DNA from: Acidobacteriota bacterium | GTDB lineage: Bacteria > Acidobacteriota > UBA6911 > RPQK01 > JAPXNP01 | Direction: 5' to 3' | Length of the DNA: 13,713 nt | NCBI GenBank assembly: GCA_030614585.1 | Contig: JAUWTT010000043.1 | Span: 1 to 13,713, forward strand | Shown here: positions 7,837 through 13,713 of the stretch, piece after piece | How positions within the stretch are numbered: the stretch's first letter is position 1 | Layout: each line of letters opens with the position of its first letter | The notes under the pieces: model-generated | What the model saw: only the letters and a program-made list of their open reading frames with translations | The model's database searches: none | What the model was told of the DNA's origin: nothing | Position numbers and translations under genes: made by a program

Positions 7837-7931
7837 GGGAGTCGAGCCAGGCGTTCCCAACCTTTGGAGTGCTCCCACCTGGCCCCGAGCGTGTTATGCG
7901 CTTTCCTCATAAGATCCGTCGCATTGAGGAC

Positions 7932-8085
7932 TCACAAAGTGTCCGCGGGACTTCTGACACCCAGACTTCCGCGATTCAGGACGCGAGTGTAGATCATCGT
8001 CGTTCGCACATCTTTGTGTCCGAGGAGCTCCAGCCCAGTACGGATGTCGTATCCATACTTCGCGAAGATGGGTGGCAAACGAGTG
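7932..8085 (-). pseudogene. 3' remnant of a tyrosine recombinase (integron/phage-type integrase), frameshifted
   Basis: The minus strand encodes HSFATHLRE (8085-8059) and, in a second frame, GYDIRTGLELLGHKD followed by VRTTMIYTRVLNRG and a VRSPADTL tail, ending at TGA 7934-7932. Together these are the C-terminal catalytic box of tyrosine recombinases, including the conserved H of LLGH and the nucleophilic Y of MIYT. The two frames are joined by one extra base near 8055-8058, where family members read E-D-G-Y. Upstream of HSFATH the sequence is no longer integrase-like and the usual LRH arginine is absent, so about 50 codons of a protein of over 300 residues survive. It cannot be active. It marks a former mobile element or integron next to the methyltransferase. 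Confidence 0.85.
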
Positions 8086-8357
8086 AAGCGCATCACCCGC
8101 CCCTGATCTGAGACCCCTTTCCAGGCAGCAACTCCAACCGTCCGTGGGCCCTGATCAGCAAGCCTTCAGTATCTATAACGTCCGACTGACAAAACCTACG
8201 AAGGAAAAAGTCGTGAGCTGAGGACGCCTGCTTCGGCAACAAGGATTTCTACCTAGGATCTCTGAGACTATGCGTTACACAAGATTTGACAATAATTCGT
8301 CCCCGCCACGACTTCGGAACGAGCTTCGGCTCCTGTTCTTGCTTCTGATGACATCTC
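8086..8357. other. Intergenic stretch without a recognisable gene
   Basis: This 272-bp stretch between the recombinase remnant and the DUF3179 gene contains no supported gene. In all frames I see no continuation of the integrase. A 45-codon plus-strand ORF (8270-8407) with a hydrophobic stretch has a poorly spaced ribosome site and runs into the opposite-strand DUF3179 gene. The region is probably decayed sequence from the same insertion. Confidence 0.45.
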
Positions 8358-9434
8358 TCACCTCGAATCAGGCTGAACAGCCTGCGCTTTTGCTCCAGGG
8401 TGGCTGAGAGTTGGATGATTCAACACTTCGGTTCCGGGGTGAATGAGGCTCCAGGTGTACCAGAAGGTGTCGAAACCGGTCATCCTGCTGAGCGACGGTG
8501 CGTCGTCGCCAAGAAAGCCTCCGGTTTCCGGACTGAAGGCCCGTCCGGACCCCTGGTGCAACCACCTCCCCTGGTCAAACTCAAAACCGCCCTCATCCGA
8601 GCGAAAGGCAACCGTGGAGTAATAGACCTCACTCGAAAAGGGCCGGTAAAGGAAGATATGGAAATCATCAATCTTGAAGACTGCCCCTCCTGCGCTTACC
8701 CGGTACGGGACCGCGTAGTGTGTACCGGCCAGCTCAAAGGCAAAGATCTCTTCCTTGGTTTCCAGTCTCTCGTCGATGGCCTCAGCCCCCCCGAAACCCT
8801 TGTCAGAGGTCATGTAGTCATCGTATACATTCTTCGGGTAGTCTTCTCGCCCCTCTACTGACAGCACGAGAGTCTCGGGATGTCTCTTAACCCAATCCTT
8901 CCACTGTACCTTCGAAGCAACCGGAAGCTCCACCAAAGGGTGCCCTTCCAACTCCCCACCAATCGCCTTGCCCTTTATGATGGACCAGTAGGTATCGGTC
9001 TCCTTATCCTGCATCACAAGCGATGAGTTAAGAAGTCCCCCCGAGGCCTCGAAGTTGAGCCGCCTACCCTGGTACTCGCGGCTGTACACGACAGCCGTAT
9101 TAGCCAGCGGTCACCAGACGGCTGCGATGGGCTTGCCGGCGAGCACGTCGTTCACGACTTCATGGTGGTTAAGCAGGCTCAAACTGTAGGCTCTGGCCTC
9201 TCCATCGATCACGACGCCAAGCACCCAGGAGTCCTCAGCAACATCCGCTTCTCCTGCCGCCAAGAACTCAGGTTTGTCTATCGAGGCGATCTTCCCCCTT
9301 TCCAAAACTCGTTCGAAGCCGGGTGGAGGTGATGATTGCTCCTTTGCTTCCGTGTTCTGTCCCCAGACACACTGACCCGTTACCGCCAAAGCAGGGATTA
9401 TGAACCTTGAGACACAGTTTCTGATCGACAACAC
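8358..9434 (-). CDS. DUF3179 family protein, predicted selenoprotein (in-frame TGA read as Sec108)
   Basis: Read through one in-frame TGA (9113-9111), this gene encodes 358 residues. The GTG start (9434-9432) has AAGGAG 6 nt upstream and begins a signal peptide (MLSIRNCVSRFIIPALAVTG), so the protein is exported. DUF3179 landmarks follow in order: LGVVIDGEARAYSL (72-85), LNHHEVVNDVLAGKPIAAVW (88-107), Sec108, then PLANTAVVYSREYQG and NFEASGGLLNSSLVMQD. The family normally has W-C-P-L-C-x-T-A here, so the TGA replaces the first Cys, and the second Cys is Ala111. The frame is identical on both sides, without a shift. A SECIS-like hairpin follows the TGA. The function of DUF3179 is unknown; a redox role is inferred from the Cys/Sec. 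Ordinary annotation would give two truncated ORFs. The alternative, a nonsense-mutated gene, is less likely. Confidence 0.88.
9079..9113 (-). promoter_or_regulatory. Candidate bacterial SECIS element with its UGA codon
   Basis: On the minus strand, UGA (9113-9111) is followed by 13 nt and then a perfect 7-bp stem, CGGCTGT (9097-9091) with ACAGCCG (9085-9079), closing a 5-nt loop CGTGT. Bacterial SECIS hairpins, bound by SelB, lie directly after the UGA inside the coding region and carry a GU in a small apical loop roughly 16-37 nt from it. The first loop G here is 22 nt after the UGA. The hairpin is read from sequence; its use by SelB is inference. Confidence 0.75.
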
Positions 9435-9671
9435 AGTTAACTCCTTCGCTGAACAACTTTGCGAACTTCTTCCGCGTTCTTTCGAGGAAGAGAAGCTTCC
9501 AACAGACCCGGCCTGAGATAAGGGGGTCACAATTCCCCCCAGCCTATACCAAACAACCAATTTACTGCTGTTTGAATCGAGACAGAGACTTGTCAGGGAC
9601 CGAGCAATCATTACCAACAAACCCCTGAAATCTAATAATTCCTGTCGATTTAATCAGAAACTTTCGTTTTT

Positions 9672-9699
9672 TTGGAATAAAACCTTCCATTTTTATCAT
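9672..9699 (+). promoter_or_regulatory. Probable promoter of the Crp/Fnr - sigma - anti-sigma operon
   Basis: TTGGAA (9672-9677) and TATCAT (9694-9699), spaced 16 bp, lie in an AT-rich stretch (about 9630-9720) that stands out from its surroundings and could act as an UP element. TATCAT is one base from consensus. GGAGG stands 9 nt before the ATG at 9737. The rest of the divergent region 9435-9736 holds a G5/C6 inverted repeat (9522-9526 with 9535-9540) that could form in the DUF3179 leader. I see no clear FNR or CRP box. Confidence 0.5.
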
Positions 9700-9736
9700 C
9701 TAGTTAATAAAACCGTATAGACTGGAGGTCTTACCC

Positions 9737-10495
9737 ATGAGCACTGCACAGCTAATCATCGAGAAGGGTGAACACAACGAGATTCTGAAGAATGCCGACC
9801 GACTCTGGCACCTTCAAAAGACCGGCCTGACCGAAGAGCTATCACTCCGAGAAATGCACCTGCTTGCAGCGTCCTTCACAGACAGGATTTTCGATAAGGG
9901 TCAAGTGATATTCCGACAGGAAGAGGAAGCCAAGGCAATCTTCTTCGTCAATCGGGGCTCCGTGCGTCTTTCGGTAGCCAACCCTCAGGGACGGGAAAGG
10001 ATCATGGCCGTTCTTGGGACAGGCGACGTATTCGGCGAAGAGGTTCTCGGTGTAAAACGGAAACGGCGTACCCAGGCTATTGCCCACGAAGAAGCTTGGA
10101 TCTCAGTCGCTAATCGGGAGACCACGCTTCGTTTGATGAACGAGATTCCGGTATTGAGTCGGAATCTGATTCGCCTATTTGACCAGAAGCTTGCAGAGGC
10201 CAGGGAAGAACTGGAAACCCTGAGCTTCAGCGACACGGAACATCGTATTGCCAGCACTCTACTAAAACTGGGTGAGGGACACGGAATGAAAGTCATGTCG
10301 TCGCAATTCCTGAGAAAGCTTCGAATCCCTGTTTCCCACGAGTACCTTGCACAGATGATCGGTGCCAACCGGCCACATGTGAGCGCAATCATGTCTCAGT
10401 TCAAGAAGCGGGGTTGGATTCAATACCAGAGAAGGAAGCTCCTCATCAACATAGCGGAGCTATCGAATCTGGTCAGTCCCGCTGAAAGCAACTGA
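9737..10495 (+). CDS. Crp/Fnr family transcriptional regulator
   Basis: This 252-residue cytoplasmic DNA-binding protein has a cyclic-nucleotide-binding-like beta-roll (about 45-135: FDKGQVIFRQEEEAKAIFFVNRGSV style strands, GTGDVFGEE at 94-102), a long dimer helix (about 138-165), and a C-terminal winged helix. The HTH is at about 199-227 (VSHEYLAQMIGANRPHVSAIM), as in the Crp family. I see no cysteines, so it is not an iron-sulfur FNR-type sensor. The usual cAMP-contacting residues are not clear, so the ligand is unknown. The sigma gene starts 16 bp after its stop, making a three-gene regulatory operon. It has its own AT-rich promoter and diverges from the DUF3179 selenoprotein gene, which is a natural target candidate. 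Confidence 0.9.
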   Translation: MSTAQLIIEKGEHNEILKNADRLWHLQKTGLTEELSLREMHLLAASFTDRIFDKGQVIFRQEEEAKAIFFVNRGSVRLSVANPQGRERIMAVLGTGDVFGEEVLGVKRKRRTQAIAHEEAWISVANRETTLRLMNEIPVLSRNLIRLFDQKLAEAREELETLSFSDTEHRIASTLLKLGEGHGMKVMSSQFLRKLRIPVSHEYLAQMIGANRPHVSAIMSQFKKRGWIQYQRRKLLINIAELSNLVSPAESN

Positions 10496-10511
10496 GGAGA
10501 TTGCAGAGATC

Positions 10512-11045
10512 GTGGCAATTCCCGTTGGACATGAACCTGAGAGAGACCGGTTTCTGCGTGAGGCACTTCCCCACACGGATGTTCTATACCGCATGGCATT
10601 GCGTACCTGCCGGGACTCTCACCTTGCACAGGACCTTGTGCAGGAGACATACAAAGAGGCTTGGAAGTCGTTCAAGAACTATCAACCCGGCACCAACTGC
10701 AAAGCCTGGCTCTTCAAGATTCTAATGCGCGTCACACAGCACCATTCACGGCAGAACCAACGATACCTGAGTGTTCAGCTAGAAGACGTTCCCGAGCGGA
10801 GACTTTTCGTGGTTTCAAATGCCCAAGAGAGAATTGAGAGAGAGGAGATTCTCGAGATGGTGAACAGAATCCCCCAGAACTATCGAATAGTCTTGGTGAT
10901 GGCGGACGTGGAAAGCTTAAGTTACAAAGAAATCGCGGAGACTCTTGAGATACCGATTGGCACAGTGATGTCGAGACTCAACCGTGCCCGAGGTCTTCTC
11001 AGGGAACGATTCCTTGGTCAATTGGGAAATACTCAGACGGCATGA
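10512..11045 (+). CDS. ECF-type RNA polymerase sigma factor (RpoE-like)
   Basis: This 177-residue sigma factor has only the sigma2 and sigma4 domains. Sigma2 spans about 22-82, with DLVQETYKEAWKSF (core-binding and -10 region) and the YQPGTNCKAWLFKIL block typical of RpoE/SigH-like ECF groups. Sigma4 spans about 112-166, with IPQNYRIVLVMADVESLSYKEIA and GTVMSRLNRARGLLRE (the -35-binding HTH). The GTG at 10512 is chosen because the protein then starts where relatives start; a GAGGAG site lies about 12 nt upstream, at the end of the Crp/Fnr gene. The membrane anti-sigma gene follows after 28 bp. The sigma factor therefore probably responds to an envelope or redox signal through that partner. 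Confidence 0.92.
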   Translation: MAIPVGHEPERDRFLREALPHTDVLYRMALRTCRDSHLAQDLVQETYKEAWKSFKNYQPGTNCKAWLFKILMRVTQHHSRQNQRYLSVQLEDVPERRLFVVSNAQERIEREEILEMVNRIPQNYRIVLVMADVESLSYKEIAETLEIPIGTVMSRLNRARGLLRERFLGQLGNTQTA

Positions 11046-11073
11046 TCCGGTTTCTGGAAAAGAGGTCCAACGA

Positions 11074-11886
11074 ATGCACAAGATAAGGAAACTTGAAACG
11101 GTCGAATGCACCCAGGTTAAACGACTTCTCGACGATTTTCTTTCCGATGAACTGAGTATCGAGACAAACCGCCAGATTCTTGCGCACCTTGAGTTTTGCC
11201 CGGATTGCAGTGAAGAGCGCCGGCAGCGGGCGGACATCCGAGTCACACTGAAGAACGCCTGGGAGTCGGTCTCGGCCCCGACCGAGCTTCAACAACGTAT
11301 CGAGGCTGAAACCCGTACGAAGCGGAATTCTCTATCGATACCTTTTCGAGTCGCTGCAGCGCTTCTGATCACGGTGTTGAGCGTGGTCACATACTTCTCA
11401 CTCATAGAGAATGACCTCTTCCACCTGACTGAGGTGCAAGTCGTCGATCATTATCGTCAAATCGCCTTTGACCATTTGAGGTGCACGGGGCGACCAACTG
11501 ATGATTCTCCACTCGCGCTTCACCAAAAAGAGATAGAGGCACAGCTTGGGCAGCTGCCGGGAGCTTATAGCCTGGTCGGAATCATGGACTGCAACGTAGA
11601 GGGAGCCTCCTTCGTTCACTATGTGTTTAGAGGGGACTCTGGGCTCCTGTCACTCATGCTTGAGGCGCGCGATGAAAATCAGCTACTGCCTACAAAAGGG
11701 GCAACAGTCAATCTTTCCGGCACGGAGATTCGGATGATTCACGAAGGCCCACTGGTAGTGGCATCCCTGGCGACTCCGGGCTATTTCGTATACATTGTGG
11801 GAGACGGATTCGACAGTGAAGGGACGATTGAACTAACCAGGCAACTCCTCTTTCCCGTGCGCGAAGCATTGATCGCAAGCAGCTAG
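11074..11886 (+). CDS. Membrane-anchored zinc-binding anti-sigma factor
   Basis: This 270-residue protein is the likely inhibitor of the sigma factor encoded just upstream. The cytoplasmic N-terminus has a zf-HC2/ZAS pattern: C12, then H38-x3-C42-x2-C45 (ILAHLEFCPDC). One transmembrane helix spans about 91-111 (FRVAAALLITVLSVVTYFSLI), followed by a roughly 155-residue external domain. That domain holds D133-H134-L-R-C137 and C173 (MDCNVEG) followed by VHYVFRGDSGLLSLML. From memory, similar DH-x-x-C...C domains occur in anti-sigma factors of acidobacteria and may sense metal, thiol or redox state; the signal here is unknown. The ATG at 11074 follows AGAGG at 8 nt; an open extension to 10984 overlaps the sigma gene and is not used. 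Confidence 0.85.
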   Translation: MHKIRKLETVECTQVKRLLDDFLSDELSIETNRQILAHLEFCPDCSEERRQRADIRVTLKNAWESVSAPTELQQRIEAETRTKRNSLSIPFRVAAALLITVLSVVTYFSLIENDLFHLTEVQVVDHYRQIAFDHLRCTGRPTDDSPLALHQKEIEAQLGQLPGAYSLVGIMDCNVEGASFVHYVFRGDSGLLSLMLEARDENQLLPTKGATVNLSGTEIRMIHEGPLVVASLATPGYFVYIVGDGFDSEGTIELTRQLLFPVREALIASS

Positions 11887-12217
11887 CAAACGCCATCTGG
11901 ACGCAAACCTTCAGAAGAAACAGGAACATCCAGAATGAAATTCCGAATCGATCCCACAGAAAAGGTCGTCTTCCTTTCTGAGATCCTTAAAACTGGTTCG
12001 GAGAGGACTTTGTGGAGTGCTATGGAACCGACAAGGACCGGCCCTGAGAGCGATTCTGAATTTCGTTAGCTCCTATCTACCTCAATCAGGTCGTTCACAC
12101 CTCGAGAACACGGAGTTTGAGGTCGGCTATTTTGAATATGACTGGGGCTTGAATGAGCAAGAGAGTTGAGATGGCAGGTGTGAACCACTTTGTTATCTGC
12201 GATCGAAAGATGAGGAC
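11887..12217. other. 331-bp intergenic stretch with a tiny ORF and a 10-bp inverted repeat
   Basis: This gap separates the anti-sigma gene from the TVP38 gene. It contains a 44-codon ORF (11935-12069, MKFRIDPTEKVVF...) with no good ribosome site and no recognised similarity, which is probably not a gene. A perfect 10-bp inverted repeat, GTTCACACCT (12093-12102) with AGGTGTGAAC (12176-12185), flanks 73 bp that probably include the promoter of the TVP38-arsS unit, making it a possible operator pair. No RNA gene was recognised. Confidence 0.45.
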
Positions 12218-12940
12218 ATGGACAGACAGACAAACAATGCGGCTAACAGATTAACCGAGGCTTCAAGCGAAACCAGTTCAGAGAGATCAGGTCTCTGGCG
12301 ACCATTAATCCTGATCGCAGCTATCGTCCTGATCATTGTGCTGGCTCGAGTCTTCGAAGCAGATAAATATCTGGGCAGCCTGCGCGATTGGATTGATGGC
12401 CTTGGATCATGGGGTCCGGTTGTTTTCATCCTGATATATGCAGTGGCCGTCGTGGCAGCTATTCCGGGTGTCGCGCTGACCGTTATCGCGGGGGCTCTTT
12501 TCGGTTCCGCCATCGGAATCGCCGTCGTCAGTATAGCTGCAACACTGGGAGCGTCCCTCGCTTTCCTGGTTGCACGGTATTTCGCCCGCGATGCAATCGC
12601 CCGCTGGCTTTCCGGTAAGGAGACCTTCCGACGCCTTGATGAAATGACGGAAACGCATGGAGCAACGATAGTCGCTTTAACCCGACTCGTCCCCATCTTC
12701 CCATTTAACCTGCTCAATTACGGTTTTGGGCTTACGCGAGTTCCGTTTTGGACCTATGTCTTCTGGTCCTGGCTCTGCATGCTCCCGGGAACCGTTCTGT
12801 ATGTTGTGGGCGCTGATGCCGTCACCAAAGCGGTCACCCAGGGTGAGATTCCGTGGGGATTGGTGCTGGGTGTCGCCGCGGCCGCAGTACTTCTGACAGT
12901 CCTCGTCCGTTTTGCACGAGCAAAGCTTCAGAGTACCTAG
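12218..12940 (+). CDS. TVP38/TMEM64 (VTT/DedA-like) family inner-membrane protein
   Basis: This 240-residue polytopic membrane protein has hydrophobic segments at about 28-46, 66-92, 98-120, 150-170, 178-198 and 213-232. The VTT core is visible as IPGVALTVIAGALFGSAIG (82-100), an F-x-x-AR-like turn (LAFLVARYFARD, 114-125), and R-L-V-P-x-F-P-F-N-L-L-N-Y (156-168), the signature of TVP38/TMEM64 relatives. Family roles are poorly defined; bacterial members have been linked to lipid handling and to selenium or metal transport. The ATG follows a close GAGG. Its stop TAG overlaps the GGAG ribosome site of arsS 14 bp ahead of that start, so the two are co-transcribed and it probably serves the arsenic/selenium pathway. 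No binding residues can be assigned. Confidence 0.87.
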   Translation: MDRQTNNAANRLTEASSETSSERSGLWRPLILIAAIVLIIVLARVFEADKYLGSLRDWIDGLGSWGPVVFILIYAVAVVAAIPGVALTVIAGALFGSAIGIAVVSIAATLGASLAFLVARYFARDAIARWLSGKETFRRLDEMTETHGATIVALTRLVPIFPFNLLNYGFGLTRVPFWTYVFWSWLCMLPGTVLYVVGADAVTKAVTQGEIPWGLVLGVAAAAVLLTVLVRFARAKLQST

Positions 12941-12954
12941 GAGACCGACTGATA

Positions 12955-13713
12955 ATGAAGACTCTTAAAGCTATCCAAAATGACCTTGCCAATCCGCTTG
13001 TGCAACTCCAGTTCCTGGAGAAATCAATGAGCCAAATCCCTTCATTTGGAGAGAAACTGGCTGATGCGAGCTTGTATCCATTGAGAGCTCGAGGAATCGA
13101 GATTCTTCAGGTCAATGTCGGTAAGATGTGCAACCAGACTTGCACCCACTGCCATGTCGATGCGGGACCTGATCGCAAGGAAATTATGACTCGGGAGACC
13201 ATGAAGGAATGTCTCTCGGCGATTTCCAGTACGCAGATTGAAACCATCGACATCACCGGCGGAGCGCCTGAGATGAACCCTGATTTTCGTTGGTTTGTCG
13301 AAGAGGTTTCGCGAGTGGGCAGACGCGTCATGGTTCGCAGCAACCTGACCATCCTAACCGTGAATGGCAAGTACCGGGGACTTCCGAACTTCTTCGCAGA
13401 ACATTCAGTTGCCCTGATTTCATCACTGCCCTGTTACACTGCTGAAAATACTGATAGTCAGCGTGGTGAAGGAGTTTTTGAACGCTCGATTGAAGCGCTT
13501 CGAATGCTCAACGGAGTTGGATACGGCCATCCAGGGAGCGGCCTCGAACTGAACCTAGTGTACAACCCGCTGGGAGCCTCCCTTCCCCCTCGTCAGGACA
13601 AGCTCGAGGCCGACTACAAGCGGGTCCTCGGAGAAACCTACGGCATTCTGTTTAACAATCTTTTTTGTCTTACAAATATGCCAATTAGCCGCTTTCTCGA
13701 CAGCCTTCTCAAG
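12955..13713 (+). CDS. arsS: Arsenosugar biosynthesis radical SAM protein ArsS, N-terminal part (partial)
   Basis: The first 253 codons are present and the frame is open to the window end. The radical SAM cluster motif is C59-x3-C63-x2-C66 (KMCNQTCTHCHVDAGP) and the SAM-contacting GGAPEMNP motif follows near residue 102-109. ArsS-type blocks follow: SSLPCYTAENTDSQRGEGVF, LVYNPLGASLPP, and LFCLTNMPISRF. In established work ArsS acts after ArsM, converting methylated arsenic with S-adenosylmethionine to 5'-deoxy-5'-dimethylarsinoyl-adenosine, a precursor of arsenosugars. Part of this family uses selenocysteine towards the C-terminus; that part lies outside the window, so it cannot be judged. 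No in-frame TGA occurs within the part seen. The gene forms an operon with the upstream TVP38 gene. Confidence 0.92.
   Translation, partial: MKTLKAIQNDLANPLVQLQFLEKSMSQIPSFGEKLADASLYPLRARGIEILQVNVGKMCNQTCTHCHVDAGPDRKEIMTRETMKECLSAISSTQIETIDITGGAPEMNPDFRWFVEEVSRVGRRVMVRSNLTILTVNGKYRGLPNFFAEHSVALISSLPCYTAENTDSQRGEGVFERSIEALRMLNGVGYGHPGSGLELNLVYNPLGASLPPRQDKLEADYKRVLGETYGILFNNLFCLTNMPISRFLDSLLK

Noticed and set aside
7845..7905. Possible integron attC site (GTTATGC near 7890 and CCCAAC near 7856)
   Set aside because: The core sites do not match RYYYAAC/GTTRRRY and no paired inner arms could be drawn, despite the IntI-like fossil nearby.
8111..8270. Further integrase sequence upstream of HSFATH on the minus strand
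   Set aside because: Translations in all three frames give no recombinase motifs; the homology stops near 8086.
8270..8407. 45-codon plus-strand ORF with a hydrophobic, signal-like stretch
   Set aside because: The AGGA is about 12 nt from the ATG, the ORF runs into the opposite-strand DUF3179 gene, and nothing is recognisable.
9435..9620. Longer N-terminus of the DUF3179 protein up to 9620
   Set aside because: The extension is Ser-rich and lacks a ribosome site, while GTG at 9434 has AAGGAG at ideal spacing and gives a normal signal peptide.
9440..9730. FNR- or CRP-type binding box in the divergent promoter region
   Set aside because: The closest matches (TCGATTTAATCAG; TGTGA without a second half) have the wrong spacing or lack a partner.
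11935..12069. 44-codon ORF after the anti-sigma gene
   Set aside because: No good ribosome site and no recognisable similarity; noted only in the intergenic entry.
1..13713. CRISPR array, tRNA or rRNA gene, insertion sequence with transposase
   Set aside because: No regularly spaced repeats, no tRNA-like cloverleaf noticed, and no transposase-like protein; the only mobile trace is the recombinase remnant.

Overview
The window holds chromosomal DNA of a free-living bacterium, probably from the PVC superphylum (Verrucomicrobiota-like). That placement rests on a topoisomerase IV pair of the Bacteroidetes/Verrucomicrobia type, a Tat-exported double-NIPSNAP protein, short palindromic intergenic repeats and an arsenosugar gene. 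No rRNA or tRNA is present to confirm it, so it is a moderate-to-low confidence inference.

Layout. Positions 1-2305 (+) carry the end of the topoisomerase IV B subunit followed directly by the A subunit. Positions 2306-2658 are a repeat-rich convergent spacer. Positions 2659-5317 (-) carry a two-domain VOC protein and, upstream of it, glucose-6-phosphate isomerase. Position 5557 onward (+) has a near-consensus promoter and a NIPSNAP-family protein. Positions 6458-7744 (-) encode an orphan-looking DNA methyltransferase preceded by an array of four CCAGATA half-sites. Next to it (7932-8085, -) is the frameshifted 3' end of a tyrosine recombinase, so 6.4-8.1 kb looks like the scar of a mobile or defence-type insertion. 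Positions 8358-9434 (-) encode a DUF3179 protein whose reading frame is crossed by one in-frame TGA. Divergent from it (+) runs a Crp/Fnr-type regulator, an ECF sigma factor and a membrane zinc-binding anti-sigma factor, then a TVP38/TMEM64 membrane protein and the first 253 codons of the arsenosugar radical SAM protein ArsS, which runs off the window.

The main result is the DUF3179 gene. Conventional gene calling splits it into two ORFs at TGA 9111-9113. The frame is unbroken on both sides, the TGA sits exactly where the family has the first Cys of a W-C-P-L-C motif, and 13 nt after it is a perfect 7-bp hairpin with a 5-nt loop containing GU, as in a bacterial SECIS element. I read it as a 358-residue selenoprotein with Sec108. 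The second Cys of the motif is Ala, so this is a lone selenocysteine. ArsS, from a family that also includes selenoproteins, lies about 3.5 kb away. Together with the regulator-sigma-anti-sigma operon between them, this suggests a selenium/arsenic or redox-related neighbourhood; that link is inference from gene order only.
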